From JAGXLP01 sp964649445 (GTDB taxonomy: Bacteria; Bipolaricaulota; Bipolaricaulia; M55B111), in contig CAZYPS010000004.1 in assembly GCA_964649445.1 (NCBI GenBank), positions 1 through 62,965 on the forward strand: 62,965 nt of DNA, written 5' to 3'. Numbering within the stretch: the first letter of the stretch is position 1; the number at the start of each line of letters is the position of its first letter. Below the pieces are notes generated by a model. That model was not told where the DNA came from, ran no database searches, and saw only the letters and a list, made by a program, of their open reading frames with translations. A program made the translations under genes and the position numbers. Below are positions 53,009-62,010 of this stretch, one piece after another.

Positions 53009-54400
53009 CTACTTACCCACACAAAAATCCGAAAAGACACGATCCAGCACCTCTTCCGATAGATCCTCGCCCAGCAGTTTTCCGAGGCTCTTTCTCCCGT
53101 CTCGAATATCTATTTCAACCAAATCTATTGACCTGCCGGCTCCCAGAGCTTCCCGGGCGCTAATGAGGCTACTCTTCGCCTGTTTGAGTAATTCTTTCTC
53201 CTGTACGTTCAACAGGACCAGGCTCTCGTCCTTTCTAACCTTCCCACCCCAGACGAGTCCGGTAAGTGAATTTTCAAGTGTCCCTAAGCCCCGTCCTTCT
53301 TTTGCCGAAAGCCTTACCACGTCAGCCCAACTGTGACCTATTTTAGCGAGGAACTCCTGGTTGGACAAGCTATCAACCAGATCTACTTTATTCAACACTA
53401 AAATAGTCTTTTCTCTATTGAGCTCTTCCGCTATTTCAACGTCCTCGGGCTTTACCCCGCTGCTAACGTCGATCAAAAACAGTGAAACGTCCGACTTCTC
53501 TCCCTGTTCCTTGGCTCGCCGGACTCCCTGTTTTTCTATCTCACCCTCCGTTTGTCTGATCCCTGCCGTATCAACAATCCTAAAAGGTATTCCGTCAATT
53601 TCCAGTTCCTCCTCCAGCGTGTCCCTGGTGGTACCTGGGGTGGGGCTTACGATTGCCCTCTCTTCCCGCAGTAGAGTATTCAACAGAGTTGACTTTCCCA
53701 CGTTAGGTCTCCCCAGCACCGCTACCTTGTGACCCTCCTTCAGAATCTTACCATCTTTACTGTTTGCGAGGAAATCTTCTATCCTTCCTTCTATCCGAGA
53801 TAGTCTTTCTTCCAGTTCGTCCCTGGGAACAATCGATTCCTCGTAGTCGGGAAAATCTATCATGGTCTCTATTTCGGCAAGAATTTCCGTTAGATCGTCT
53901 CTTACAGAACCCAGGAAACTTGAAAATTTTCCTTCCAAGCGATCCACGGAAAGTTGGAGGGAAAACCGGGTCTTCGAATCGATGATATCCTTTACCGACT
54001 TCGCCTGATCGAGCGTAAGCCTTCCGTTCAAAAAGGCGCGTTTTGTGAATTCACCCGGCTCGGCAGGTCTTGCCCCGGCATCCAAGGTTAACTCAAGTGT
54101 CTCCCGGACGGGAACCACGCCTCCATGGCAGTTGATTTCAACTACGTCCTCTCTTGTATAAGTCCGGGGTGCCCTCATCACGGAAACCAGGACCTCGTCT
54201 ATCTCTTTTTCCTCATCAGGATCACGAATATAGCCGTAATGAAGAGTGTGACTTTCGACCTCGGTCAGGTCGATTTCATCAGGAGAGATGAATAATTCAT
54301 TCGCAATATCCTGAGCTTCCGGACCTGAGAGTCTAACAATACCGATTCCGCTTTTACCCAGCGGGGTGGAAATAGCCGCTATTGTTTCTTCTTCCTTCAT
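53009..54400 (-). CDS. mnmE: tRNA uridine-5-carboxymethylaminomethyl(34) synthesis GTPase MnmE
   Basis: 463 residues: N-terminal folate-binding domain, helical domain, and an inserted G domain with GRPNVGKSTLLNTLL, DTAGIRQT and NKVD. The C-terminal CVGK carries the catalytic Cys. Works with MnmG on the wobble uridine of tRNAs such as Gln and Glu. It overlaps khpB by four bases. mnmG is not in the window. Confidence 0.97.
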   Translation of the reverse strand: MKEEETIAAISTPLGKSGIGIVRLSGPEAQDIANELFISPDEIDLTEVESHTLHYGYIRDPDEEKEIDEVLVSVMRAPRTYTREDVVEINCHGGVVPVRETLELTLDAGARPAEPGEFTKRAFLNGRLTLDQAKSVKDIIDSKTRFSLQLSVDRLEGKFSSFLGSVRDDLTEILAEIETMIDFPDYEESIVPRDELEERLSRIEGRIEDFLANSKDGKILKEGHKVAVLGRPNVGKSTLLNTLLREERAIVSPTPGTTRDTLEEELEIDGIPFRIVDTAGIRQTEGEIEKQGVRRAKEQGEKSDVSLFLIDVSSGVKPEDVEIAEELNREKTILVLNKVDLVDSLSNQEFLAKIGHSWADVVRLSAKEGRGLGTLENSLTGLVWGGKVRKDESLVLLNVQEKELLKQAKSSLISAREALGAGRSIDLVEIDIRDGRKSLGKLLGEDLSEEVLDRVFSDFCVGK

Positions 54401-54864
54401 TCCTCTTTTGGTTTAATTATAACCCGACGGTCGTCCCCCTCCCCTACACTGTAGGTTTCGACGTCTTCAACCTCGCTCAGGGCTACGTGAATCCACTTCC
54501 TCTCTACCGGAGGCATGGGATTAAGCCTTATTTTTTTGCCCTTGGAGACCGCCCTCTCTGCTGCATCCCGGGCGAACCGCTCCAGGTTTTTCCTCCGGGA
54601 GAGTTTTACACCATTAATATCCAATTGGACGTCTTTATCCAAATCGTACTGGCGCTCAAGAAGCACCTTAACCAACACGGAGAAGGACTTTGCGAGCTTT
54701 TCTTTCTCTTCGGAAAAGAAATCAGACTCCCCCTGGACGTTTACATATAGTTCATCTGGCATCTTCGTTTCCACCTGCAGGCCGGGATTTTCGCCGATCA
54801 ACTCGAAAAAACCTTCGAGGTAGGAAGCTACTTCCCGCTCGGCTTTTTTATCTTTTTCTGTCAT
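54397..54864 (-). CDS. khpB: RNA-binding protein KhpB (Jag), KH and R3H domains
   Basis: 155 residues. A KH-like domain (about 45-90) is followed by the R3H motif ERKWIHVAL (about 122-130). The N-terminal Jag domain of Gram-positive versions is reduced. It overlaps yidC by four bases and mnmE by four, the conserved yidC-khpB-mnmE order. Confidence 0.93.
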   Translation of the reverse strand: MTEKDKKAEREVASYLEGFFELIGENPGLQVETKMPDELYVNVQGESDFFSEEKEKLAKSFSVLVKVLLERQYDLDKDVQLDINGVKLSRRKNLERFARDAAERAVSKGKKIRLNPMPPVERKWIHVALSEVEDVETYSVGEGDDRRVIIKPKEE

Positions 54865-56453
54865 TTTTCCTGAGGTTTATCCTCACCTTCCGTTTCTTCA
54901 TTTTCCATCTCCCAGTTGATAAAAGCCTGCTGACCGATCATGAAGATCTGTGTAAGGAAGTAATAAAGCCAGAGACCGGCTGGGAAATTCCTGAGAAAAA
55001 TACCCATGAATAACGGGAATCCGAAAGACATAATCTTGTTCTGACTCCCACCCCCACCCGGTGACTGCATCATCTGCTGCTGAACGATCATCGTTCCCAC
55101 AGTAAGCACTACGAGGATGTAATAAGGATCGTGCATACTAAGATCGCTAACCCAGAGAAACCCGGGAGAAACGTGAATTGCTTCCGCACTGTACATTATA
55201 GCTCGCCAGAGGAGTATCAATATAGGAAGCTGGACAAACATGGGCAAACAACCACCCATTGGGTTTACTTCCTCTTCTTTATACAGCTCCATCATCCTCT
55301 GTTGCTGCTCTTCCCTGTCATCGTATTCGTCCTGAATTTCCTGAATCCTTGGTTGTAATTCCTGCATTTTTGCCATGGAACGGTACATATTGCGCATAAG
55401 CGGGTAAAGTAAAACCCGAATCAAGATCGTAAACAGAATTATCGCCCAGCCGTAATTACCGGTGAGATTGTATAGCTGATTGAGAAAACCGATTACCGGA
55501 ACCAGCAACTGGCTAAAGAAACCTATCTCATCTATGTCTCCGAGACCAACGTTTGACAGCAGAACTTTCCTTCGCCTTCCGCCAAAGAGGGAAAACTGAT
55601 AATTCCTCGATTCCCCTCTGGCTAGTTCCGATACCGATAGATTGACTCCCAGGTTCCCGTCAGCGACATAGGGAGAAACCTCCTTTTCGGTCTCGCTTCC
55701 TCCGTCCGCGTATGGCAAACCGGACTTGAGAAACAGAACCAGGTCATCACCTACGAACCCTACACCGCCAAAACTATTGTAGGACCCTTTGGCCAATTTA
55801 CCGTTACTGACCTCGCCGTCAAATATGAACTTGGTGGTTGGGTCCGAAAGATAATCTACGTCACCATCTCCTCCCGATTTGGTCCGGGAGCCGAGGTACA
55901 GACGATCTTCTTTTCCCAGCTCAACCGTTTCGCCTGACTCGTTGGTTATGGACAGCGAGAGCCCCAGAGTATAGTTGGAGTCATTGTGAATTGTAAAAGT
56001 CTTCTCAATCTTAAGCCCGTCCTTGTTACCAGTGAAAGTTATACTGAGTTCGTCATAATGAGTACCTCCAGGGATTTCCGCATCGTAAGCTACGTCACGG
56101 TCCGTTTCGCCCCTGATTCTTAATTCACCGGGAAATTTTATCTCGTCCAGATAGGACCTCTCCAAAGTCTCCGGATCGGTCGTCGTCCCGGGTACTATCT
56201 CGGCTTTACTTGTCCTAAATGAAGAAAAATGGATAAAAATACTCTTCAACTCCCCTCCTTTTTTGGAGAGGAGATAGTCCGCGATGGAAGTTCTTACCCT
56301 AATAGTCCCATTTTCCTGGTTTCTGGTAACCTCAATAGGCTGTTTGTATTCCGAAGCTCCCGCTCCCGTAACTCCAGACAGGACAAGAAACGTTATTAAC
56401 GATAAAAGTATGACGGATAAAATTTTCTTATTCTTTCGTGACGTAAGATACAC
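54861..56453 (-). CDS. yidC: Membrane protein insertase YidC, diderm type
   Basis: The GTG at 56453 follows GAGGAGGAG, giving 530 residues (MYLTSRKNKKILSVILLS); a TTG at 56477 is in frame but would include the SD. The first helix (about 8-28) is followed by a large beta-rich periplasmic domain (about 45-310), then five helices (about 320-510) with LLYPLMRNMYRSMAKM and GGCLPMFVQLPILILLW. The periplasmic domain is characteristic of bacteria with an outer membrane. rnpA and rpmH, usually upstream, are missing. Confidence 0.96.
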   Translation of the reverse strand: MYLTSRKNKKILSVILLSLITFLVLSGVTGAGASEYKQPIEVTRNQENGTIRVRTSIADYLLSKKGGELKSIFIHFSSFRTSKAEIVPGTTTDPETLERSYLDEIKFPGELRIRGETDRDVAYDAEIPGGTHYDELSITFTGNKDGLKIEKTFTIHNDSNYTLGLSLSITNESGETVELGKEDRLYLGSRTKSGGDGDVDYLSDPTTKFIFDGEVSNGKLAKGSYNSFGGVGFVGDDLVLFLKSGLPYADGGSETEKEVSPYVADGNLGVNLSVSELARGESRNYQFSLFGGRRRKVLLSNVGLGDIDEIGFFSQLLVPVIGFLNQLYNLTGNYGWAIILFTILIRVLLYPLMRNMYRSMAKMQELQPRIQEIQDEYDDREEQQQRMMELYKEEEVNPMGGCLPMFVQLPILILLWRAIMYSAEAIHVSPGFLWVSDLSMHDPYYILVVLTVGTMIVQQQMMQSPGGGGSQNKIMSFGFPLFMGIFLRNFPAGLWLYYFLTQIFMIGQQAFINWEMENEETEGEDKPQEK

Positions 56454-56922
56454 TATAGCTCCTCCTCGGGCTCTCAAGTATTAGTCATTACTTAGGAATC
56501 GAACTCTCAGAAATACCTTTTCAGGTTAAGAATTATTACCTTCAACGAAAAGAGTGCCAACATTTAAATAGAAAAAATATTGCTGTGGGAATAAAGCTTC
56601 ATCTAAATTTTGAATGGCCAAAATCGTTTAAGTCTAACCTCTATTTAATTGCTGGACAGAAAAATAATCAATCAATGTATCAACTTACGTAACTTTACCG
56701 ACTAATTTCTAAATAATGTCGAATGATTTTAACTAACGAACCGAACTATTTCAATTTATCAAGCTTTCAGCCTCCCCTGACAGAGCGTTCGAACAAGTTC
56801 CGGTCAAGCCAGACTGGTTGAATGATAGTCCATACTTCGAGTACACTAAATTGAAAGCAGGAACAGAAAACGAGGTCGGTTTTTTTGTTATCACTTGTGC
56901 TTTTTCTCCTCTGGTACACACA
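56454..56922. other. Divergent non-coding region between yidC and ribE
   Basis: About 470 AT-rich bases. No rpmH or rnpA frame is present, and I see no conserved boxes of an FMN riboswitch before ribE. It holds a candidate ribE promoter at 56818-56847. The rest shows nothing I recognise. Confidence 0.6.
56818..56847 (+). promoter_or_regulatory. Candidate promoter for the rib-hisS operon
   Basis: TTGAAT (56818-56823), 18-base spacer, TACACT (56842-56847); leader of about 70 bases before the ATG at 56923. Confidence 0.35.
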
Positions 56923-57525
56923 ATGTTCACTGGCGTAATAGAAGATATTGGAGATCTAGTTAAGACCGCGGGAAGCCGGTTCACCTTCTCAGTTCCGGAC
57001 AAACTTCTGGATTCAATGGAGATCGGCGACAGTATAAGTGTCAACGGGGTTTGTCTTACGGCAGTTGCTATAGAAACCAACCGGAAACGTCTATCCGCCG
57101 ACATCTCGCAGGAAACCAGAAATAAGACGAATATCGGAAACCTAAAGTCCGGCGATAGAGTGAATCTGGAACTACCACTCGGGGTAAGTGAATTTTCGGG
57201 TAGACTTGATGGGCACCTGGTTCAGGGGCATGTCGACACTCTGGGGAAGATTGGCAAGATCGAAAAAAAGCGTGATAATTACGTATACAGAATATCTACC
57301 TCTCGGGAGTTTTCACACCTCCTGGTAAACAAGGGGTCAGTCGCTGTTGACGGAATCAGCCTTACTCCTTACCAGGTCACCGGAGGCACTTTCTCCGTAA
57401 GCGTGATACCACATACTTATGAAAATACGACCTTAAAGTTCAAGCACAGTGGCTCTAAAGTAAACATTGAATTTGATATTCTGGCAAAATATATTAGAAA
57501 TAGCGTGAATAAAACCATTCCTTAG
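56923..57525 (+). CDS. ribE: Riboflavin synthase, alpha chain
   Basis: 200 residues starting at the family-invariant MFTGVIEDIG; an in-frame TTG at 56818 would add 35 non-homologous residues. Two lumazine-binding repeats are present, each with an SVNGVCLT or AVDGISLT motif. It dismutates 6,7-dimethyl-8-ribityllumazine to riboflavin. There is no SD ahead of the ATG. Confidence 0.96.
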   Translation: MFTGVIEDIGDLVKTAGSRFTFSVPDKLLDSMEIGDSISVNGVCLTAVAIETNRKRLSADISQETRNKTNIGNLKSGDRVNLELPLGVSEFSGRLDGHLVQGHVDTLGKIGKIEKKRDNYVYRISTSREFSHLLVNKGSVAVDGISLTPYQVTGGTFSVSVIPHTYENTTLKFKHSGSKVNIEFDILAKYIRNSVNKTIP

Positions 57526-57548
57526 AAAGAATAGCTAGGAGGGAAAAG

Positions 57549-58769
57549 ATGAGCCTAGATCCGATAGAAGATGCTCTAACAGCAATAGAAAATGGAGAGA
57601 TTATAATCGTCGTTGACGACGAGGAACGGGAAAACGAAGGCGATTTTATTATGGCTGCGGAAAAGGCGCGGCCGGAAGACGTCAATTTCATGACCAAAGA
57701 AGGCCGCGGTTTGGTCTGTACCCCCATGGAACAGAAAAGGTTAGCCGAACTGGAACTCGATTCAATGGTGGGAGACAACACTTCCCATCACGGCACCCAA
57801 TTTACCGTTTCTGTCGACGCCAAAGATGGTATCTCGACGGGGATATCCGCTTACGATCGGGCAAGAACTATTTCCATACTTGTAGACGAGGACAAAGGAC
57901 CGGAAGAACTGGTCCGACCGGGGCACATCTTTCCCCTCCAGGCAGAAAAAGGAGGAGTACTGCATCGAGCCGGTCATACAGAAGCGGCGGTAGATCTGGC
58001 TCGAATGGCTGGGCTTTTCCCCGCAGCAGTCCTTTGCGAAATTATGGATGAAGACGGTTCAATGGCCCGGCTACCTACTCTGAAGAAGATTGCCGATGAA
58101 CACGGATTGAAGATCGTCTCCATCGAAGATCTAATAGAATACAGAAAGAAAAACGAGAATCTGGTTAACCGGACCGGTACGGCGAGACTGCCGACAAACT
58201 ACGGGGACTTCGAGATACACAGTTACGTTGATCAGGTGAACCAGGACGAACACGTGGCTCTCGTAAAAGGAGACGTAAAAGGGAAAGAGGACGTGCTGGT
58301 CAGGGTACATTCGGAATGTCTGACGGGCGACGTCTTCGGGTCCAAGCGGTGTGATTGCGGCGAACAGCTACACAGGGCTTTAACCATGATAGACGAAGCG
58401 GGAGTAGGTGTGCTGGTCTACATGAGACAGGAAGGACGGGGTATCGGACTTAGCAACAAGGTATGTGCTTACGAACTTCAGGACCAGGGGATGGATACGG
58501 TAGAAGCGAACGAGGAACTGGGTTTTTCGGCGGATCTCAGGGATTACGGATTTGGAGCCCAGATCCTTTCCGACCTGGGATTAAGCTCAATCCGGCTACT
58601 TACTAATAATCCTCGAAAAGTCGTTGGGCTTGAGGGTTACGGGCTTCACATAACCGAGACGGTGCCTATCGAGATCGAACCAAATGAACATAATCAGGAT
58701 TATCTTCAAACCAAAGTAGAAAAACTGGGTCACAATTTGTCCGAATTCGACGAAAAAACCAACTCTTAG
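57549..58769 (+). CDS. ribBA: Bifunctional DHBP synthase / GTP cyclohydrolase II
   Basis: 406 residues. The N-terminal half makes 3,4-dihydroxy-2-butanone 4-phosphate (VVDDEERENEGDF, RAGHTEAAVDLARMAG). The C-terminal half is GTP cyclohydrolase II with zinc motif GSKRCDCGEQL after VHSECLTGDVF, and QEGRGIGL. Preceded by GGAGGG, 23 bases after ribE. Confidence 0.98.
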   Translation: MSLDPIEDALTAIENGEIIIVVDDEERENEGDFIMAAEKARPEDVNFMTKEGRGLVCTPMEQKRLAELELDSMVGDNTSHHGTQFTVSVDAKDGISTGISAYDRARTISILVDEDKGPEELVRPGHIFPLQAEKGGVLHRAGHTEAAVDLARMAGLFPAAVLCEIMDEDGSMARLPTLKKIADEHGLKIVSIEDLIEYRKKNENLVNRTGTARLPTNYGDFEIHSYVDQVNQDEHVALVKGDVKGKEDVLVRVHSECLTGDVFGSKRCDCGEQLHRALTMIDEAGVGVLVYMRQEGRGIGLSNKVCAYELQDQGMDTVEANEELGFSADLRDYGFGAQILSDLGLSSIRLLTNNPRKVVGLEGYGLHITETVPIEIEPNEHNQDYLQTKVEKLGHNLSEFDEKTNS

Positions 58770-58787
58770 TCACAAAGGGAGGTAACA

Positions 58788-59261
58788 GTGTCTAAATTAG
58801 AAGGTGAACTAGACGCAACGGGTTTAAAAATCGGGATTGTTATTAGCAGGTTCAATAGCATGGTAACCGACAGGCTTCTCTCTGGAGCAAAAGATAAGCT
58901 TACCAGGCTGGGTGGTAACTGGGATGAGATGACAGTTGCTTACGTTCCAGGTTCTTTTGAATTACCCAGAGCGGCAAGCAAAATGGCTGAATCCGGTGAC
59001 TACGACGGAATAGTAGCACTGGGCGCAATAATCAGGGGCGAAACCCCTCACTTCGAATACGTGGCCAACGAAAGTTCAAAAGGGCTGGCTCAATTAAACC
59101 TGGAAAAAGATATTCCAGTTACCTTTGGTCTAATCACTGCGGACACCCTAGACCAGGCAATAAACAGAGCCGGTGCCAAGCAGGGAAACAAAGGAAGCGA
59201 AGCAGCCGAAGCCGTGGTCGAAATGATTAACCTGGAAACCAAAATGACTGAGGAGAGCTAA
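58788..59261 (+). CDS. ribH: 6,7-dimethyl-8-ribityllumazine synthase
   Basis: 157 residues with VPGSFELPRAA, ALGAIIRGETPHFEYV and PVTFGLITADTLDQA. Condenses the RibB and RibD-pathway products. GTG start after GGGAGGTAAC. It overlaps hisS by one base. ribD is missing from the operon. Confidence 0.97.
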   Translation: MSKLEGELDATGLKIGIVISRFNSMVTDRLLSGAKDKLTRLGGNWDEMTVAYVPGSFELPRAASKMAESGDYDGIVALGAIIRGETPHFEYVANESSKGLAQLNLEKDIPVTFGLITADTLDQAINRAGAKQGNKGSEAAEAVVEMINLETKMTEES

Positions 59262-60532
59262 TGAAGTATTACGCTCCAAAGGGACTCTACGACATAAAAC
59301 CTGAAGAAATGCCCTATTGGCACGCTGTAGAAGAAGAAGTAAGAACCACAATGCCTCTCTACGGTTACGAGGAAATAAGAACGCCAATGATGGAGAAAAC
59401 CGAGGTATTCGCCAGAGGGGTTGGGGAAGATACGGACGTCGTCTCCAAGGAGATGTATACATTTGAGGACAAGGGCGGGAGATCCATGACACTCCGTCCT
59501 GAGAATACGGCCTCAGTCGTTAGAGCTTACCTCGAACACAAATTTTACGGGAAGGAGGAGTTATCAAAGTGGTACTACCTGGGACCGATGTTCCGTTATG
59601 AAGCCCCTCAAAAAGGTCGGTCCCGTCAGTTCCATCAATACGGCGCCGAGGCATTAGGATCTGATGATCCCGCGCTGGATGCCGAAATGATCAATCTATC
59701 CGCGGATTTGCTGAAATCTTTAGGGCTCCAGGACGTCGGTCTTTCATTAAATAGCATCGGCTGTCCTGAGGATAGAAAAGATTACGTAGACCAGCTCCTA
59801 GAGTACTTAACTCCAAAAAAAGATCAGCTCTGTGACGACTGTCGGGGAAGACTGGATACCAACCCTCTCCGCATACTTGATTGCAAAAAAGAAACGTGCC
59901 AATCGCTGGTAGAGGACGGTCCCGAGATCACCGATTATCTGTGTTCGGAGTGCCAGAACCATTTCGAAGAAGTAAAGGGTTATCTGGGTGAACTCGACCT
60001 GGAATACGAACTGGAACCCAAACTGGTTCGGGGACTCGACTACTATACAAAAACGGTTTTCGAAGTATTTTCCAGCGATCTCGGGTCCCAGGATGCACTG
60101 GTTGGAGGCGGACGATACGACGGTCTGGTCGAGTTATTCGGCGGGGATCCGACTCCGGCCGTTGGATTTGCAGGGGGGATAGAACGGTTGGTCCTGCTAC
60201 TGGAAGAACTTGACCGAATAGAACTGGAAAGGTCCGGGCTCGACGTCTACCTCGCCACTCTTGATCAGGAAACCAAACAGGCTGGCCTGAAACTCGTTCA
60301 GGAACTCCGAGAAGCCGGGCTAAAAGCAGAGATAGATTATCTCGAAAAGAGCCTCCAGGGACAACTTGGCTACGCGGATAGATACGGAGCCGAAATAACT
60401 GCAATCCTTGGTCCCAGAGAACTATCAGAGGACGAAATAACGCTAAGAGACATGGAAACGGGTGACCAAACAACAGTCTCCCTCGAAAAATTTAAATCGG
60501 AAGTAACGGGACGCCTTACTTCCAGTAATTAG
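59261..60532 (+). CDS. hisS: Histidyl-tRNA synthetase
   Basis: 423 residues, class II. Motif 2 is MFRYEAPQKGRSRQFHQYGAE; the histidine-A motif is LVRGLDYYTKTVFEV; motif 3 is GFAGGIERLVLLL; a C-terminal anticodon-binding domain follows (about 325-420). Linkage to the riboflavin genes is unusual but the reading frames are coupled. Confidence 0.97.
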   Translation: MKYYAPKGLYDIKPEEMPYWHAVEEEVRTTMPLYGYEEIRTPMMEKTEVFARGVGEDTDVVSKEMYTFEDKGGRSMTLRPENTASVVRAYLEHKFYGKEELSKWYYLGPMFRYEAPQKGRSRQFHQYGAEALGSDDPALDAEMINLSADLLKSLGLQDVGLSLNSIGCPEDRKDYVDQLLEYLTPKKDQLCDDCRGRLDTNPLRILDCKKETCQSLVEDGPEITDYLCSECQNHFEEVKGYLGELDLEYELEPKLVRGLDYYTKTVFEVFSSDLGSQDALVGGGRYDGLVELFGGDPTPAVGFAGGIERLVLLLEELDRIELERSGLDVYLATLDQETKQAGLKLVQELREAGLKAEIDYLEKSLQGQLGYADRYGAEITAILGPRELSEDEITLRDMETGDQTTVSLEKFKSEVTGRLTSSN

Positions 60533-60573
60533 CTCTAACGATACGGAATGATGCCTGACTGAAGGAGAAGTTA

Positions 60574-61359
60574 ATGATGAAAAGTAAATTAAAGACCGCC
60601 GATGATTGCTCTGTTCCAGCCCTAGGTCTCGGTACCTGGAAACTCAGAGGCAAAGAATGCGAAAAGATAGTGAGAAAAGCTCTCGAGATAGGTTACCGTC
60701 ATATAGATACGGCAATCTTCTACGGTAATGAAAAAGAGGTTGGAAACGCGATAAAGGACCACAGTCGAGACGAACTATTTGTAACGACCAAGGTCTGGAA
60801 GGACAAACTACACTACAGGGATTTTAAGCGTTCCACCGAGGGAAGCCTTAAAAGGTTGGATACCGATTATTTGGATCTATTACTCATACATTGGCCCAAC
60901 CCGGAGGTTCCCCTTGAGGAAACTATAAAAGCAATGAACGAGCTCGTGGAGGAAGGCAAAGTCAGGCACTTAGGTGTAAGTAATTTCGATAGGTCCCAGC
61001 TCAAGAAAGCCCGGGAGTTATCGGATGAACCGATAGTTAATAATCAGGTTAAATATCACCTCGGAATGGACCTAACTCCTATGCTGAACTACTGCCAGAA
61101 AAACGACCTCTTTCTTACCGCTTATAGTCCCCTTGGACAGGGGAAAATATTAAATAACAACGAGTTAACCGATATCTCAGCCAGATACGGAAAATCTCCC
61201 GGTCAGATCGGGCTCAAATGGCTGGTCAGACAGGATAACGTACTCGCGATCCCCAAGGCAAGCTCGGAAGACCATCTGAGGGAAAATATAAACCTATTCG
61301 GCTGGGGGCTGGAAAAAGGCGATATCGAGAAGCTGGATCGCATTGCAATAAAGACATAG
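60574..61359 (+). CDS. Aldo/keto reductase
   Basis: 261-residue NADPH-type TIM barrel. The catalytic tetrad is visible: Asp in RHIDTAIFYGNE, Tyr in the same segment, Lys in TTKVWKD and His in LLLIHWPNP. Family signatures LGLGTWKL and IPKASSEDHLRENI are present. Substrate unknown. SD AGGAG ahead of the ATG. Confidence 0.95.
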   Translation: MMKSKLKTADDCSVPALGLGTWKLRGKECEKIVRKALEIGYRHIDTAIFYGNEKEVGNAIKDHSRDELFVTTKVWKDKLHYRDFKRSTEGSLKRLDTDYLDLLLIHWPNPEVPLEETIKAMNELVEEGKVRHLGVSNFDRSQLKKARELSDEPIVNNQVKYHLGMDLTPMLNYCQKNDLFLTAYSPLGQGKILNNNELTDISARYGKSPGQIGLKWLVRQDNVLAIPKASSEDHLRENINLFGWGLEKGDIEKLDRIAIKT

Positions 61360-61633
61360 TGGAGATAAAAACTTTATCATCTAACCAAGTTAAGGACTTG
61401 ATTATCTCGATATCTTGCCCCTAAAGTTGTATTGGTTTGGGAGTCTTCAGGGGGATTTGGATAAGGTTTGAAGGTTACCGGGGAGGAGACGGAAAATATC
61501 GTCAAATCTCAGTGTAAATTTCTTATGACGATATAATATGAAAGTATTTACAATTATCATCGATTATAATTCGGGAGTTTGTAAAAATATAGATTATTTT
61601 TCACAGACATAAATAACAATAGGGGTGATTTTG

Positions 61634-61906
61634 ATGGTAGAACTACCTTCATCTAATAACGAATTGGACGCCGACTTCGAGTACGATCAGGACGTAACCA
61701 AGCAGGATTTGATTTCTTTTCTCGAAGAACTGGTCGGTCAACTCAAACAGGATAACTCCGTAACTGTATCCATGGTTGGAACTGAGGCAACGTTTCCGTT
61801 TGAGGAACCGATCAATCTAGAGGTCGAAACGGATTACAACAAGAGACTGGGCAAACAGGAACTCGAGATCGAGATAGAATTCAGGGAAAACAAAACTAGA
61901 ACATAA
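61634..61906 (+). CDS. Amphi-Trp domain-like small protein
   Basis: 90 residues from the ATG at 61634, behind AGGGGTGAT; in-frame GTG at 61625 is less likely. An alpha/beta pattern with FEYDQDVTKQDLISFLEEL, VEVETDYNKRLGKQ-like strands and the closing ELEIEIEF strongly recalls the amphi-Trp family, but the terminal Trp of the name is replaced by Phe-Arg. Strongly acidic. Role unknown; not closely tied to the reductase, 275 bases upstream. Confidence 0.6.
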   Translation: MVELPSSNNELDADFEYDQDVTKQDLISFLEELVGQLKQDNSVTVSMVGTEATFPFEEPINLEVETDYNKRLGKQELEIEIEFRENKTRT

Positions 61907-61942
61907 CAGCTGGCTAGACTCATAACGCTTGAAGTTTGAAGT

Positions 61943-62010
61943 AGTCCGGTGTCTACCCCGGGGGAAATACTCGTTGAGGCATTATGACTGGGGTTTACAG
62001 ACACCGGACT
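61943..62010. repeat. Inverted repeat spanning the folP stop codon
   Basis: Perfect 12-base arms, AGTCCGGTGTCT (61943-61954) and AGACACCGGACT (61999-62010), enclose 44 bases. The right arm is the last codons of folP (folP ends VTVRCL). It lies between the convergent amphi-Trp-like gene and folP and could form a bidirectional terminator-like structure, although no U run follows. Confidence 0.7.

Noticed and set aside
56818..56922. Extended N-terminus of riboflavin synthase from TTG
   Set aside because: The 35 extra residues precede the invariant MFTG and the TTG is better read as a promoter -35.
56454..56922. FMN riboswitch before ribE
   Set aside because: None of the conserved boxes (such as AGGGGC, GGTGAAATTCC or the AGCCCGCGAGC part) could be found by eye.
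59928..60473. Long antisense open frame within hisS
   Set aside because: Arg/Pro-rich shadow of a certain gene; no SD or motif.
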